This document shows, one piece after another, positions 7,687 to 13,744 of a stretch of 21,018 nucleotides of DNA. Within the stretch, counting starts at the first letter, position 1. Each line of letters starts with the position of its first letter. The DNA is from Chloroflexota bacterium (GTDB taxonomy: Bacteria > Chloroflexota > Dehalococcoidia > JACQGW01), in NCBI GenBank assembly GCA_016199325.1, contig JACQGW010000130.1, forward strand, positions 1-21,018. Reading direction: 5' to 3'. A model generated the notes under the pieces. It had not been told where the DNA came from, ran no database searches, and saw nothing but the letters and a program-made list of their open reading frames with translations. A program made the translations under genes and the position numbers.

Positions 7687-8115
7687 CTATCTAGAACTGA
7701 TGTCGTCAAGCTGAACCGTTGGCCAGATCTCGCGCGCCAGGTGCAGGGCGAGGCGGTCGCCGATGAAGCTCGCCAGCAACCCGATGAAGTTGGCCAGGAT
7801 GGCGACGAGGCTCTCTCGGGCCTCGTCGGGGTCTCGCCCCAGGACGGATTCGCCCAGCCCCCGCAGGACGTCGTCCGCATCGGGCTCGACCTGGACGTGC
7901 CGAAGGAATGGGAAGTCCGCCTGCGCGAGCGTGAGTGCCCGGGTGAGCAGCGTGTGGAAGCCCATCGGCCCGATCAGCTTGCCCAGCCCCCGGCGGAGCT
8001 TCTGGAGGGCCCGCTCGGTCCCCGCCGCCAGTGCCTCCGGATCCTGGCATTCGCCACCTTCGGCCGCCAGCAGGCGCAGCGCCACGCCGCGGTACTCGCC
8101 GGCAAAGTGACTCAT
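7687..8115 (-). CDS. uncharacterised 142-aa protein between two KaiC-like genes
   Basis: I do not recognise a named family. The 142-residue protein is predicted to be mainly helical and soluble: an N-terminal Ala/Leu/Arg-rich helical region, a Gly-Pro turn (LIGPMGFHTLLTRALTLA) at ~48-65, an acidic middle (VEPDADD) and a hydrophobic C-terminal helix (VAILANFIGLLASFIGD) that is short and more like a packing helix than a membrane anchor. The ATG at 8115 is one base past the TGA of the upstream KaiC-like gene (TGAGATG), so the two are almost certainly translationally coupled. GGAGAGG lies ~10 nt upstream, inside the KaiC-like gene. Tight coupling suggests a KaiC-associated partner, for example a regulator or adaptor; that is inference from position only. 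Confidence 0.75.
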   Translation of the reverse strand: MSHFAGEYRGVALRLLAAEGGECQDPEALAAGTERALQKLRRGLGKLIGPMGFHTLLTRALTLAQADFPFLRHVQVEPDADDVLRGLGESVLGRDPDEARESLVAILANFIGLLASFIGDRLALHLAREIWPTVQLDDISSR

Positions 8116-8116
8116 C

Positions 8117-9586
8117 TCAGACGCCCCTCTCCGCCCGGTTCTCTCTCCGCTTCACGCGCGCCTCGGAGGGAAGCCGGGCGATGCCCGTGAGCAGCCCCTC
8201 GGCGGTCGCCAGCCTGGCGAGCACCTGGAGGCCGCGATCGGTGATCGCGTACTCCCGAATCGAGCGGTCGTGATCGGTATCCCGCATCTTCAGGATGGAG
8301 ATGATGCGGTGCAGCTCGCCGCGGAACTCGACGTAGCGGAGGAGGATGAGGTTCTCGGCGAGCGTGGCCAGCGGCGCGCCGCTGAAGTCCAGCTCCGGCC
8401 CGATCACCTGCGGGATCTCCTTGGTTACGAGGCTGGTGATGCCCCGGCCCACCAGGAGGCCGGTCAGGCCGGCCAGGAATCCCCGCCGGCGCGGCTCGTC
8501 GCCGATAGCGTGGTCCAGCTCGTCGAAGTCGTCCAGGAGCAGCCGCTGTGGCGCAAAGGAAATGACCTGCTGGCGCACGTTCCAGGCGACCTCGTCGGCG
8601 ATGAGATCGACCGGCGGGCGGTGGAGGACGACGGCGCGCGCTGCGGCGACGGCGCCTGCCAGGTCCAGGCCGAAGGCGCCCGCCCGATCGACGAGGTGGC
8701 GCCTGGTCTCCCGAAAGCAGACGATCAGCCCCTTCTCCCCCCGCCGCACTCCCTCCATGATGAACTGGAGGCCGGCGAGCGTCTTCCCCGTCCCCGGCGC
8801 ACCGGCCAGCAGGGTGACGCTCCCGGCGACGAGGCCACCGGCCATCATCGCGTCCAGCTCCGGCAGCCCCAGCGGCGTCCGCTCCCGGCTCAGCCCGACG
8901 TCGATGGGCTCGACGATCGACTCGAGCCTGGGGAACGCCGTCAGGCCCCGGCCGTCTATCCGGAGCGCATGCTCTCCCAGGACCGATGGAAGCCCGCGCA
9001 TCTTCCGGACCCGGATGGTCCGAAGCGTTCGGGTGCCGACGTCGCGCATCCCCAGCTCGACGATGCCGTCGGCGACCGTCAGCTCGGCGAACTCGTGGGC
9101 CGGACCGGAGTCGATCCCGCTGCTGGTCAGCACGGTTGTGCAGCCCAGCGCCGTCAGGGTCGCCCCCAGCTCGTAGATGAACTCTCGAAGCTCCCGGGGC
9201 CCCGGGTGGAGATCACGGATGGTCATCAGCCCGTCGACGACCGCGATCGCCGCCTGGCGCTCCCGCACCGCCTGCACCAGCGCGTCGAGGAGGCGTCCCG
9301 GCCCCTCTTTGACGAGGGGGTAGGCGCTGAGGAGGAAAAGCCGCTCGCCGATCTGACGCTCGTCGTAGAACGAGAAAGGCCGCAGGTGCTGGATCAGCTT
9401 GGTCGGCGGCTCGGAGGTGGTCGAGACGCACAGGGCGCGTCCGCCGTGGGCGGCAACGTGGAAGGCCATCTGGAAGGCGAGCGTGGTCTTCCCGGAGCCG
9501 GACGGACCGACGACCAGTAGGATAGCCCCGTCGGGCACACCGCCGCCAAGCAGCAGGTCCAGGTTTGGAACGCCGGTCTCGAGCAT
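8117..9586 (-). CDS. KaiC-like dual RecA-domain ATPase
   Basis: 489 residues, two KaiC/RecA domains. CI: Walker A GPSGSGKTT (Lys33), Walker B AVVDG, single catalytic Glu59 (TSE). CII: Walker A GAPGTGKT (Lys268), Walker B LLLDD, and FRE (292-293) where KaiC has FEE. The region equivalent to KaiC phosphosites reads PLATLAEN, i.e. Ala407 and Thr408. It ends shortly after the conserved LKMRD-x5-IREYAITDRGL segment, without the winged-helix tail of its neighbour. The frame extends to 9748, but ATG 9586 is preferred: GAGGAG lies 8 nt upstream and the conserved METGVPNLD-like start follows at once. First gene of a three-gene minus-strand cluster with the 142-aa gene and the second KaiC-like gene. 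Probably an ATP-driven switch or scaffold; the partner is unknown. Confidence 0.9.
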   Translation of the reverse strand: MLETGVPNLDLLLGGGVPDGAILLVVGPSGSGKTTLAFQMAFHVAAHGGRALCVSTTSEPPTKLIQHLRPFSFYDERQIGERLFLLSAYPLVKEGPGRLLDALVQAVRERQAAIAVVDGLMTIRDLHPGPRELREFIYELGATLTALGCTTVLTSSGIDSGPAHEFAELTVADGIVELGMRDVGTRTLRTIRVRKMRGLPSVLGEHALRIDGRGLTAFPRLESIVEPIDVGLSRERTPLGLPELDAMMAGGLVAGSVTLLAGAPGTGKTLAGLQFIMEGVRRGEKGLIVCFRETRRHLVDRAGAFGLDLAGAVAAARAVVLHRPPVDLIADEVAWNVRQQVISFAPQRLLLDDFDELDHAIGDEPRRRGFLAGLTGLLVGRGITSLVTKEIPQVIGPELDFSGAPLATLAENLILLRYVEFRGELHRIISILKMRDTDHDRSIREYAITDRGLQVLARLATAEGLLTGIARLPSEARVKRRENRAERGV

Positions 9587-9634
9587 CGGTGCAGCTCCTC
9601 CGATCCACCGGAAGCAAGTGGAGTCCCGAGGGCT

Positions 9635-9664
9635 AGTATACACTGCTGGCCGGGAAAGGGGAAA
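9635..9664 (-). promoter_or_regulatory. possible promoter of the KaiC-like cluster
   Basis: On the minus strand TATACT (top-strand 9635-9640) lies 48 nt upstream of the ATG at 9586. The -35 region is weak (TTTCCC at an 18-nt spacing, 9659-9664). The -10 is the stronger half of the call. Confidence 0.4.
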
Positions 9665-9707
9665 TGGCCGAGGGTAGTGTACGCGCGATTGCAGAAAACG
9701 GGTCCTG

Positions 9708-11000
9708 TCACCCTTCCATCTTCCGCCGCTCTCGGGCTGGCTGACCAAAGAACCACCAGCAGACGGCGCCCATGGCGACGTGCAGCCCCACTGCGATGAG
9801 GAAGGGCGGCTGGTAGCCCCAGCCGGCGATCAGCCAGCCGGCCGCGGCCGTGCCGACGGTGGCGGCGAGATACCAGCCGATCACCAGGAGCCCCGCGATC
9901 GAGGCCCGTGCCCGCGGGTCGATCCGCTCCATCAGGAAGGAGTCGAGCAAGGGCACCGCGAGCGCCATGATGAAGGAGCGCAGCCAGAGGGCAACTGCGC
10001 CGGCGCCCGCGGTCGGCGCCAGGGCCAGCGCCAGAATGGACGTGCCCATGAGCGTTCGGGTCACCAGCGCGCCCGCCAGGGTGCCCCAGCGCCGTCCGAT
10101 CGCGGGGCTGAGGAGCGGCCCCAGCACACTCGGCACAATCGCCAATGAGGAGATGAGCCCGTACTCCTCACGGCTTGCCTGAAGCTGCTGGACGAAGAAC
10201 AGGTTGAAAAACGGGTACGTCAGCCCGTACTGGAGGCCCAGGAAGACGTGGATGACCAGGAGCTGGCCAGTGATGCCCCGGATGTCTCGGAGAACGTCGC
10301 CCAGCCGCGGCCGTGTGGATTGCCCACCTGCCGCCCGGACGCGCAGCATCGGCGCCATGGCCGCCATCGCCACCAGTCCGCTCAGGACGAGCGTCACGCG
10401 GTAGCGGTCGGCAAGGCTCGGCCCGGCCGGGACGGCGTTCGGGAGGAAGGCGCCGGCGATCTGGCCGACCGAGGCGCCCGCGAAGGCGAGGATCGTGGCG
10501 AAGCTGAAGAGCTGAAGCCGGTCCCGCGGCGTCGAGCTCTCGGTGAGAAAGGGTCCGTACACCACTCCGTAGCCGGCCAGGCCGGCGCCAAGGACGAAGG
10601 CGAGCGCATAGAGCTGGACCGGCCCCGGGAAGAGCGCCTGCCCGATCACGCCGACGCCGATCACCAGCTCGCTCACCATCATCGTCCGCCCCCGGCCCAG
10701 CCGGTCGGTCAGCATGCCGACGGGGAGCGAGAACACGGCGACCGCCAGGGAGGAGAACGCGAGCACGCCGCCGAGGAAGGCCGTGTCGTAGCCCAGATCC
10801 AGGAGGTAGAGGTTGAAGATCAGCGCATACGCGCCATTGGCGACCGAGAAGATGAGCAGCGAGAGCAGGTACCGTTGGGCGTCCGGCGAAAACGCGGCAA
10901 TCCCGGCGACACCACCGGCGACGGCTCGGGCAAGTGGGACGACCAGCAGGCGGCGCTGGGACCACGCGCGTGGAGATGGCACAGCTTCGTCGTTGGCCAT
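9708..11000 (-). CDS. major facilitator superfamily transporter
   Basis: 430 residues with about 12 hydrophobic helices in two halves. The signature between TM2 and TM3, VGMLTDRLGRGRTMM, is the MFS motif A (GxLaDRxGRkxxl). A long central loop (~residues 200-225, with Arg/Gln/Thr) separates the halves. The N-terminus is hydrophilic and cytosolic. ATG 11000 is preceded by GAGGA with a 7-nt gap. Sequence-level cues do not define the substrate; drug or metabolite efflux is the usual default for this architecture. It follows the seven-helix membrane protein on the same strand (71-nt gap) and precedes the KaiC-like cluster (121-nt gap), so an operon with the first is plausible. Confidence 0.85.
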   Translation of the reverse strand: MANDEAVPSPRAWSQRRLLVVPLARAVAGGVAGIAAFSPDAQRYLLSLLIFSVANGAYALIFNLYLLDLGYDTAFLGGVLAFSSLAVAVFSLPVGMLTDRLGRGRTMMVSELVIGVGVIGQALFPGPVQLYALAFVLGAGLAGYGVVYGPFLTESSTPRDRLQLFSFATILAFAGASVGQIAGAFLPNAVPAGPSLADRYRVTLVLSGLVAMAAMAPMLRVRAAGGQSTRPRLGDVLRDIRGITGQLLVIHVFLGLQYGLTYPFFNLFFVQQLQASREEYGLISSLAIVPSVLGPLLSPAIGRRWGTLAGALVTRTLMGTSILALALAPTAGAGAVALWLRSFIMALAVPLLDSFLMERIDPRARASIAGLLVIGWYLAATVGTAAAGWLIAGWGYQPPFLIAVGLHVAMGAVCWWFFGQPARERRKMEG

Positions 11001-11071
11001 CGCTCGTCCTCTTCAACTGCGACGTGAAACGCGATCTCTCTCGCCTTTCGGCCGCGACTCCAGACTCGGCG

Positions 11072-11782
11072 CTACTGGACGCCCATGGGCCGCTGCTGCG
11101 GCAGGGCCTCTTTTCCGACCTGCTCGGTGCTCTTGAGGAAGCCGATGAACAGGATGGCGATGCCGACGAGCTCGGTCAGGTAGATGAACTCGGGCCGGCC
11201 GAAGCGGGCGAGCGTTCCGCCCAGGGCGACGACGAGCGCCCCCACTGCGATGATGACGTTGGCGACGACCCGATGCGGGTAGAGGCTCTTCTGCCGGAAC
11301 AGCCAGGCCGACCGGAGGGCGCCGCCGACGAGCGCCAGCGTGCCGAGCGTGTTGAAGATCGGCGTCAGCAGCCGGACGTACCGGGGCATTCCCTCACCGC
11401 TGATGGAGCCGGACCCCAGCGCCGCGGCCAGGTCGACCGGCGCGGTCAGCACGAGCCCGCCGGCAACCAGCGAGGCGACGACGACGACCGCCGCGACGCC
11501 GTTGGCTGTCCGCCGTGCGGCCATCAGGTAGACAGTCCCCAGGCCCAGATAGACGACGCCCAGGAGCGCGCCGCTCAAGTACCAGAGGCGATAGATGAGA
11601 CTGTTCCAGCCGCCTGCCTCGGCCAGCACCTGGCAGCCCGTCGCGACCCCGAAGATCGCCAGCGCAACCGACCAGACGAGCTGGTTCGGCCGCCCGCGGG
11701 CCCGATACTGGCCGAACACCAGGCCGGCGAAGACGAAGGCGACGAGGGTTGCCGCGAGCGAGGTCAGCAGCTTGACGTCCAT
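11072..11782 (-). CDS. uncharacterised seven-helix integral membrane protein
   Basis: 236 residues, about seven hydrophobic helices spread along nearly the whole length, with a short polar C-terminus (QQRPMGVQ). Notable loop features are an aromatic WYLSG motif near residue 65 and an RxGRPEFIYLTELVGIAILFIGF tail-side region, written here as separate motifs RFGRPEF and YLTELVG. The topology resembles small 7TM sensor-like or hypothetical membrane proteins, but no named family is recognised. ATG 11782 has GGGAG 6 nt upstream and a very good promoter at 11822-11850. It is divergent from the methyltransferase gene. Confidence 0.75.
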   Translation of the reverse strand: MDVKLLTSLAATLVAFVFAGLVFGQYRARGRPNQLVWSVALAIFGVATGCQVLAEAGGWNSLIYRLWYLSGALLGVVYLGLGTVYLMAARRTANGVAAVVVVASLVAGGLVLTAPVDLAAALGSGSISGEGMPRYVRLLTPIFNTLGTLALVGGALRSAWLFRQKSLYPHRVVANVIIAVGALVVALGGTLARFGRPEFIYLTELVGIAILFIGFLKSTEQVGKEALPQQRPMGVQ

Positions 11783-11821
11783 CCCAGGCTCCCTTCCGAG
11801 CGGACCACTATCTCCAGCACC

Positions 11822-11850
11822 ATTGTAGCATGGGCCATCGGGGCGCTCAA
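11822..11850 (-). promoter_or_regulatory. sigma70-type promoter for the seven-helix membrane protein
   Basis: Read on the minus strand, TTGAGC (11845-11850) and TACAAT (11822-11827) are 17 nt apart; matches are 4/6 and 5/6. Expected transcription start is ~11815, giving a leader of about 33 nt that contains GGGAG before the ATG at 11782. Confidence 0.7.
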
Positions 11851-11851
11851 T

Positions 11852-11875
11852 CGGCAGCCACCTGTCGGACTTGCC
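11852..11875. repeat. 24-bp direct repeat, left copy, upstream of the methyltransferase
   Basis: Matches 13489-13512 at 21 of 24 positions, in the same orientation (GCCAC-C/T-TG-T/C-CGGACTTGCC core). A further 25 nt downstream in both copies comes a matching TGCTA-C/T-TATC, at identical spacing. The two copies bracket the restriction-modification genes. Read on the complementary strand, the block contains two 9-mers related to GGCAAGTCC and GGCAAGTGG, so it could also be an operator. Confidence 0.7.
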
Positions 11876-11950
11876 GCTCAGTGCATCCTTCGGCTGCTTG
11901 TGCTACTATCGGACGCAGGAAGGTGCAGTGACGCCAGGAGAGGCCCCACG

Positions 11951-12913
11951 ATGGCAGTTGCCCATCCAGCGCCAATCTACCGGAGCGAGCTTGTCGAGCT
12001 GTACCAGATCGATTGCTTCGACTGGCTCCAGCGGCGCGAGCCGAGCTCGATCCACGCCGTCGTGACCGATCCGCCCTACGGCTTCATCGAGTTCCAGGAA
12101 TCCCATCTGGAGAAGCTGAAGAACGGGCGTGGAGGCGTCTGGCGAATCCCGCCAAGCCTCGATGGCTACGCTCGCTCGCCACTCCCGCGCTTCACGGTCC
12201 AGACGCCCGAAGAGCTCGCGCTCATGAGCGACTTCTTCGGCGAATGGGCCCGGTTGGTCCACGCGGCGCTTGTTCCGGGCGGGCACATCTTCATCGCAAC
12301 GAACCCGCTGCTGTCGACCCGGGTGTACACGGCGATTCAGGCAGCCGGCTTCGAGCAGCGGGGCGAGCTCATTCGTCTGGTCACGACGCTGCGCGGCGGC
12401 GACCGTCCCAAGGGAGCGGAACAGGAGTTCTCCGGCGTCAGCGTGATGCCAAGAAGTCACTTCGAGCCCTGGGGCATCTTTCGGAAGCCGTGCGAAGGCC
12501 GCGTGGCCGACAACCTGCGCAAGTGGAAAACGGGAGGGCTGCGGCGTATCAGCGAGGCGCAGCCGTTCGCCGACGTCTTTGCCTGCCCCCCCGCCGGCCA
12601 GGCGGAGCGCCGGATTGCCGCTCACCCCTCCCTCAAGCCACAGCGGTTGATGCGCCACCTGGTGCGGGCCAGCCTGCCGCTTGGCGAGGGAACCGTCCTG
12701 GATACGTTCTCCGGCAGCGGCTCAACGCTGGCAGCGGCTGAGGCCGTGGGCTATCGTGCGATCGGCCTCGAGAAAAACCCGGAGTATGCACACCTGGCTG
12801 TTGAAGCAATTCCAGCGCTTGCCCGGCTGCCGGGTATCGGCAGAGTCACTCGCGATACACCCAGTTCGCCCGCAGCTTCCTCATTCCTTGCTCATTTGGA
12901 CTCGCCGTCCTAG
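11951..12913 (+). CDS. beta-class site-specific DNA methyltransferase (N6-adenine or N4-cytosine)
   Basis: 320 residues. Catalytic motif IV TDPPYG (Asp40-Tyr43) precedes the AdoMet-binding motif I FSGSGST (253-259), the motif order of beta-class amino-methyltransferases; DPPY is most often adenine-N6 but N4-cytosine cannot be excluded. SLKPQ just before motif I is the usual motif X neighbourhood. Residues ~50-85, rich in aromatic and Arg residues (GVWRIPPSLDGY), may belong to target recognition. The open frame starts far upstream at 10934, but ATG 11951 is preferred: AGGAGAGG lies ~7 nt upstream and the next residues lead straight into the catalytic domain. Its last 68 nt overlap the end of the convergent nuclease gene. 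With that gene it forms a Type II-like restriction-modification pair; it protects host DNA at the shared target. Confidence 0.9.
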   Translation: MAVAHPAPIYRSELVELYQIDCFDWLQRREPSSIHAVVTDPPYGFIEFQESHLEKLKNGRGGVWRIPPSLDGYARSPLPRFTVQTPEELALMSDFFGEWARLVHAALVPGGHIFIATNPLLSTRVYTAIQAAGFEQRGELIRLVTTLRGGDRPKGAEQEFSGVSVMPRSHFEPWGIFRKPCEGRVADNLRKWKTGGLRRISEAQPFADVFACPPAGQAERRIAAHPSLKPQRLMRHLVRASLPLGEGTVLDTFSGSGSTLAAAEAVGYRAIGLEKNPEYAHLAVEAIPALARLPGIGRVTRDTPSSPAASSFLAHLDSPS

Positions 12914-13448
12914 TACCGAGCTCGCCGCGGGGGTTCCTGCGGTAGTCGTCCCGGGTCAGCCTCGCCAGGAGGATCTCGACAAGACGCGTCGGCGCCCGAT
13001 TCATGACCGGCTGCGTCGTCGAGTCGACTTCGTAACGGAAGACGCAGAGCCAAGCTTCTCGCGCACCATGGGTATCGACGGCGCCTCGTCCTTTCGTCGC
13101 CTTGACCTCGACACCCTCATCGCCTGCCTGCACGGCGTCATTTGGGTAGCGTCCGGCCGGTATGAGGTCAGGGTGCCCGTTGTGGAACCGATTGATCGTG
13201 AGCACACGCGAATGCCGAGCGAGCGATGCGGCCAGCGCGTCACTCATGATGCCGCTAAAGATCGCTGGCCTGACGGTCTCCTCGAGGCGTGGGAGGTCGC
13301 GAGAAACGAGAGCCGTGTTGATGTCGAACAGCAAGTCATAGACATCCTGCATCGCCATCTCGAAATCGATCGGACGGAGTTGGTACGGCAGAATCGCCGC
13401 CTGGTTGAGCTTCGACCGATCCGGTTTGGCCCGTTGAATCGCAATCAT
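12846..13448 (-). CDS. putative Type II restriction endonuclease, PD-(D/E)XK type
   Basis: 200 residues. The HPDLIPAGRY segment followed by EGVEVKATK gives a PD-x19-EVK signature (Asp94, Glu114, Lys116), typical of the PD-(D/E)XK nuclease core. Three facts support restriction: it is tail-to-tail with the methyltransferase, overlaps it by 68 nt, and has no other recognisable role. ATG 13448 is chosen over a longer frame starting at 13514. There is no ribosome-binding site before it; a TACTAT at 13459-13464 ends 10 nt before the ATG, so the mRNA may be nearly leaderless. The longer form would run into the tRNA promoter region. Family and cut site are not recognised; another nuclease-fold role such as Vsr-like repair is possible but less likely. 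No C-type controller gene is visible. Confidence 0.75.
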   Translation of the reverse strand: MIAIQRAKPDRSKLNQAAILPYQLRPIDFEMAMQDVYDLLFDINTALVSRDLPRLEETVRPAIFSGIMSDALAASLARHSRVLTINRFHNGHPDLIPAGRYPNDAVQAGDEGVEVKATKGRGAVDTHGAREAWLCVFRYEVDSTTQPVMNRAPTRLVEILLARLTRDDYRRNPRGELGTRTASPNEQGMRKLRANWVYRE

Positions 13449-13458
13449 GGACGGTCGT

Positions 13459-13464
13459 ATAGTA
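13459..13464 (-). promoter_or_regulatory. -10 element of the nuclease gene
   Basis: On the minus strand TACTAT with TCCACA 17 nt upstream (4/6 to each consensus). A start site 6-8 nt downstream would leave only ~3-5 nt of 5' leader before ATG 13448. Confidence 0.4.
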
Positions 13465-13488
13465 CATGATAGCGTGCCATTTGTGGAG

Positions 13489-13512
13489 CGGCTGCCACTT
13501 GCCGGACTTGCC
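13489..13512. repeat. 24-bp direct repeat, right copy, upstream of tRNA-Val and the nuclease
   Basis: Right-hand partner of 11852-11875. It lies 40 bp upstream of the nuclease start and directly before the tRNA promoter. The downstream TGCTATTATC match includes the tRNA -10 element. Confidence 0.7.
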
Positions 13513-13516
13513 ATCT

Positions 13517-13546
13517 TTGACAGCCCGCCACGTCCGATGCTATTAT
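13517..13546 (+). promoter_or_regulatory. strong promoter of tRNA-Val
   Basis: A perfect TTGACA (13517-13522) and TATTAT (13541-13546) with an 18-nt spacer, 24 nt upstream of the tRNA 5' end. It is among the strongest sigma70-type matches in the window, as expected for a stable RNA. Confidence 0.8.
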
Positions 13547-13570
13547 CCAGGGCACAGGCCCGCAGCGCCA

Positions 13571-13644
13571 GGGCGATTAGCTCAGTTGGCTAGAGCGCCT
13601 CGTTTACACCGAGGAGGCCGGGGGTTCGAGCCCCTCATCGCCCA
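13571..13644 (+). tRNA. tRNA-Val, anticodon UAC
   Basis: 74 nt with a perfect 7-bp acceptor stem (GGGCGAT / ATCGCCC) and discriminator A at 13644. The D arm contains AGCTCAGTTGG. The anticodon stem CCTCG / CGAGG encloses the loop TTTACAC, giving anticodon TAC (Val, GUA/GUG codons). The T arm is GGGGG-TTCGAGC-CCCTC with one G-U pair. The 3' CCA is not encoded (the next bases are CCC), so it must be added after transcription. It starts downstream of the restriction-modification pair and is followed within a few bases by a heptad-repeat element. Confidence 0.97.
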
Positions 13645-13646
13645 CC

Positions 13647-13744
13647 CGTTACTCGTCATGCGTCATTCGTCACTCGTCAGCCATCACTCCCCACGCATGA
13701 CGCATGACGCATGACGCATGACGTATGACGTTTGACCCATCACT
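13647..13744. repeat. heptad-register inverted-arm element (CGTCATG / CATGACG)
   Basis: Fourteen consecutive 7-nt units in one unbroken register. CGTTACT, CGTCATG, CGTCATT, CGTCACT and CGTCAGC form the left side; CATCACT and CCCCACG the centre; four exact CATGACG units then TATGACG, TTTGACC and CATCACT the right side. Left units (13654-13681) can pair with right units (13696-13723) at 23 of 28 positions. It starts 3 nt after tRNA-Val, and its last base (13744) is the first base of the prs stop codon, so it fills the gap between two convergent genes. Shares period and design, but not unit sequence, with elements at 15659 and 17793. Confidence 0.85.

Noticed and set aside
6202..9520. Long plus-strand frames at 6202-7386 and 8270-9520
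   Set aside because: Both are antisense shadows of the KaiC-like genes, a result of high GC codon bias.
5869..9586. A complete KaiABC clock
   Set aside because: Only KaiC-like ATPases are present; no kaiA or kaiB gene in the window, and the phosphosites are incomplete.
10934..11950. N-terminal extension of the methyltransferase
   Set aside because: The open frame is antisense to the membrane protein; ATG 11951 has the ribosome-binding site and begins the catalytic domain.
11951..13644. Integrase-type genomic island in tRNA-Val
   Set aside because: No integrase gene and no duplicated tRNA 3' end are visible; the repeats lie upstream of the tRNA, not within it.
13647..13744. CRISPR-like array after the tRNA
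   Set aside because: Units are 7 nt with no spacers; it is a tandem heptad repeat, and no cas gene is present.
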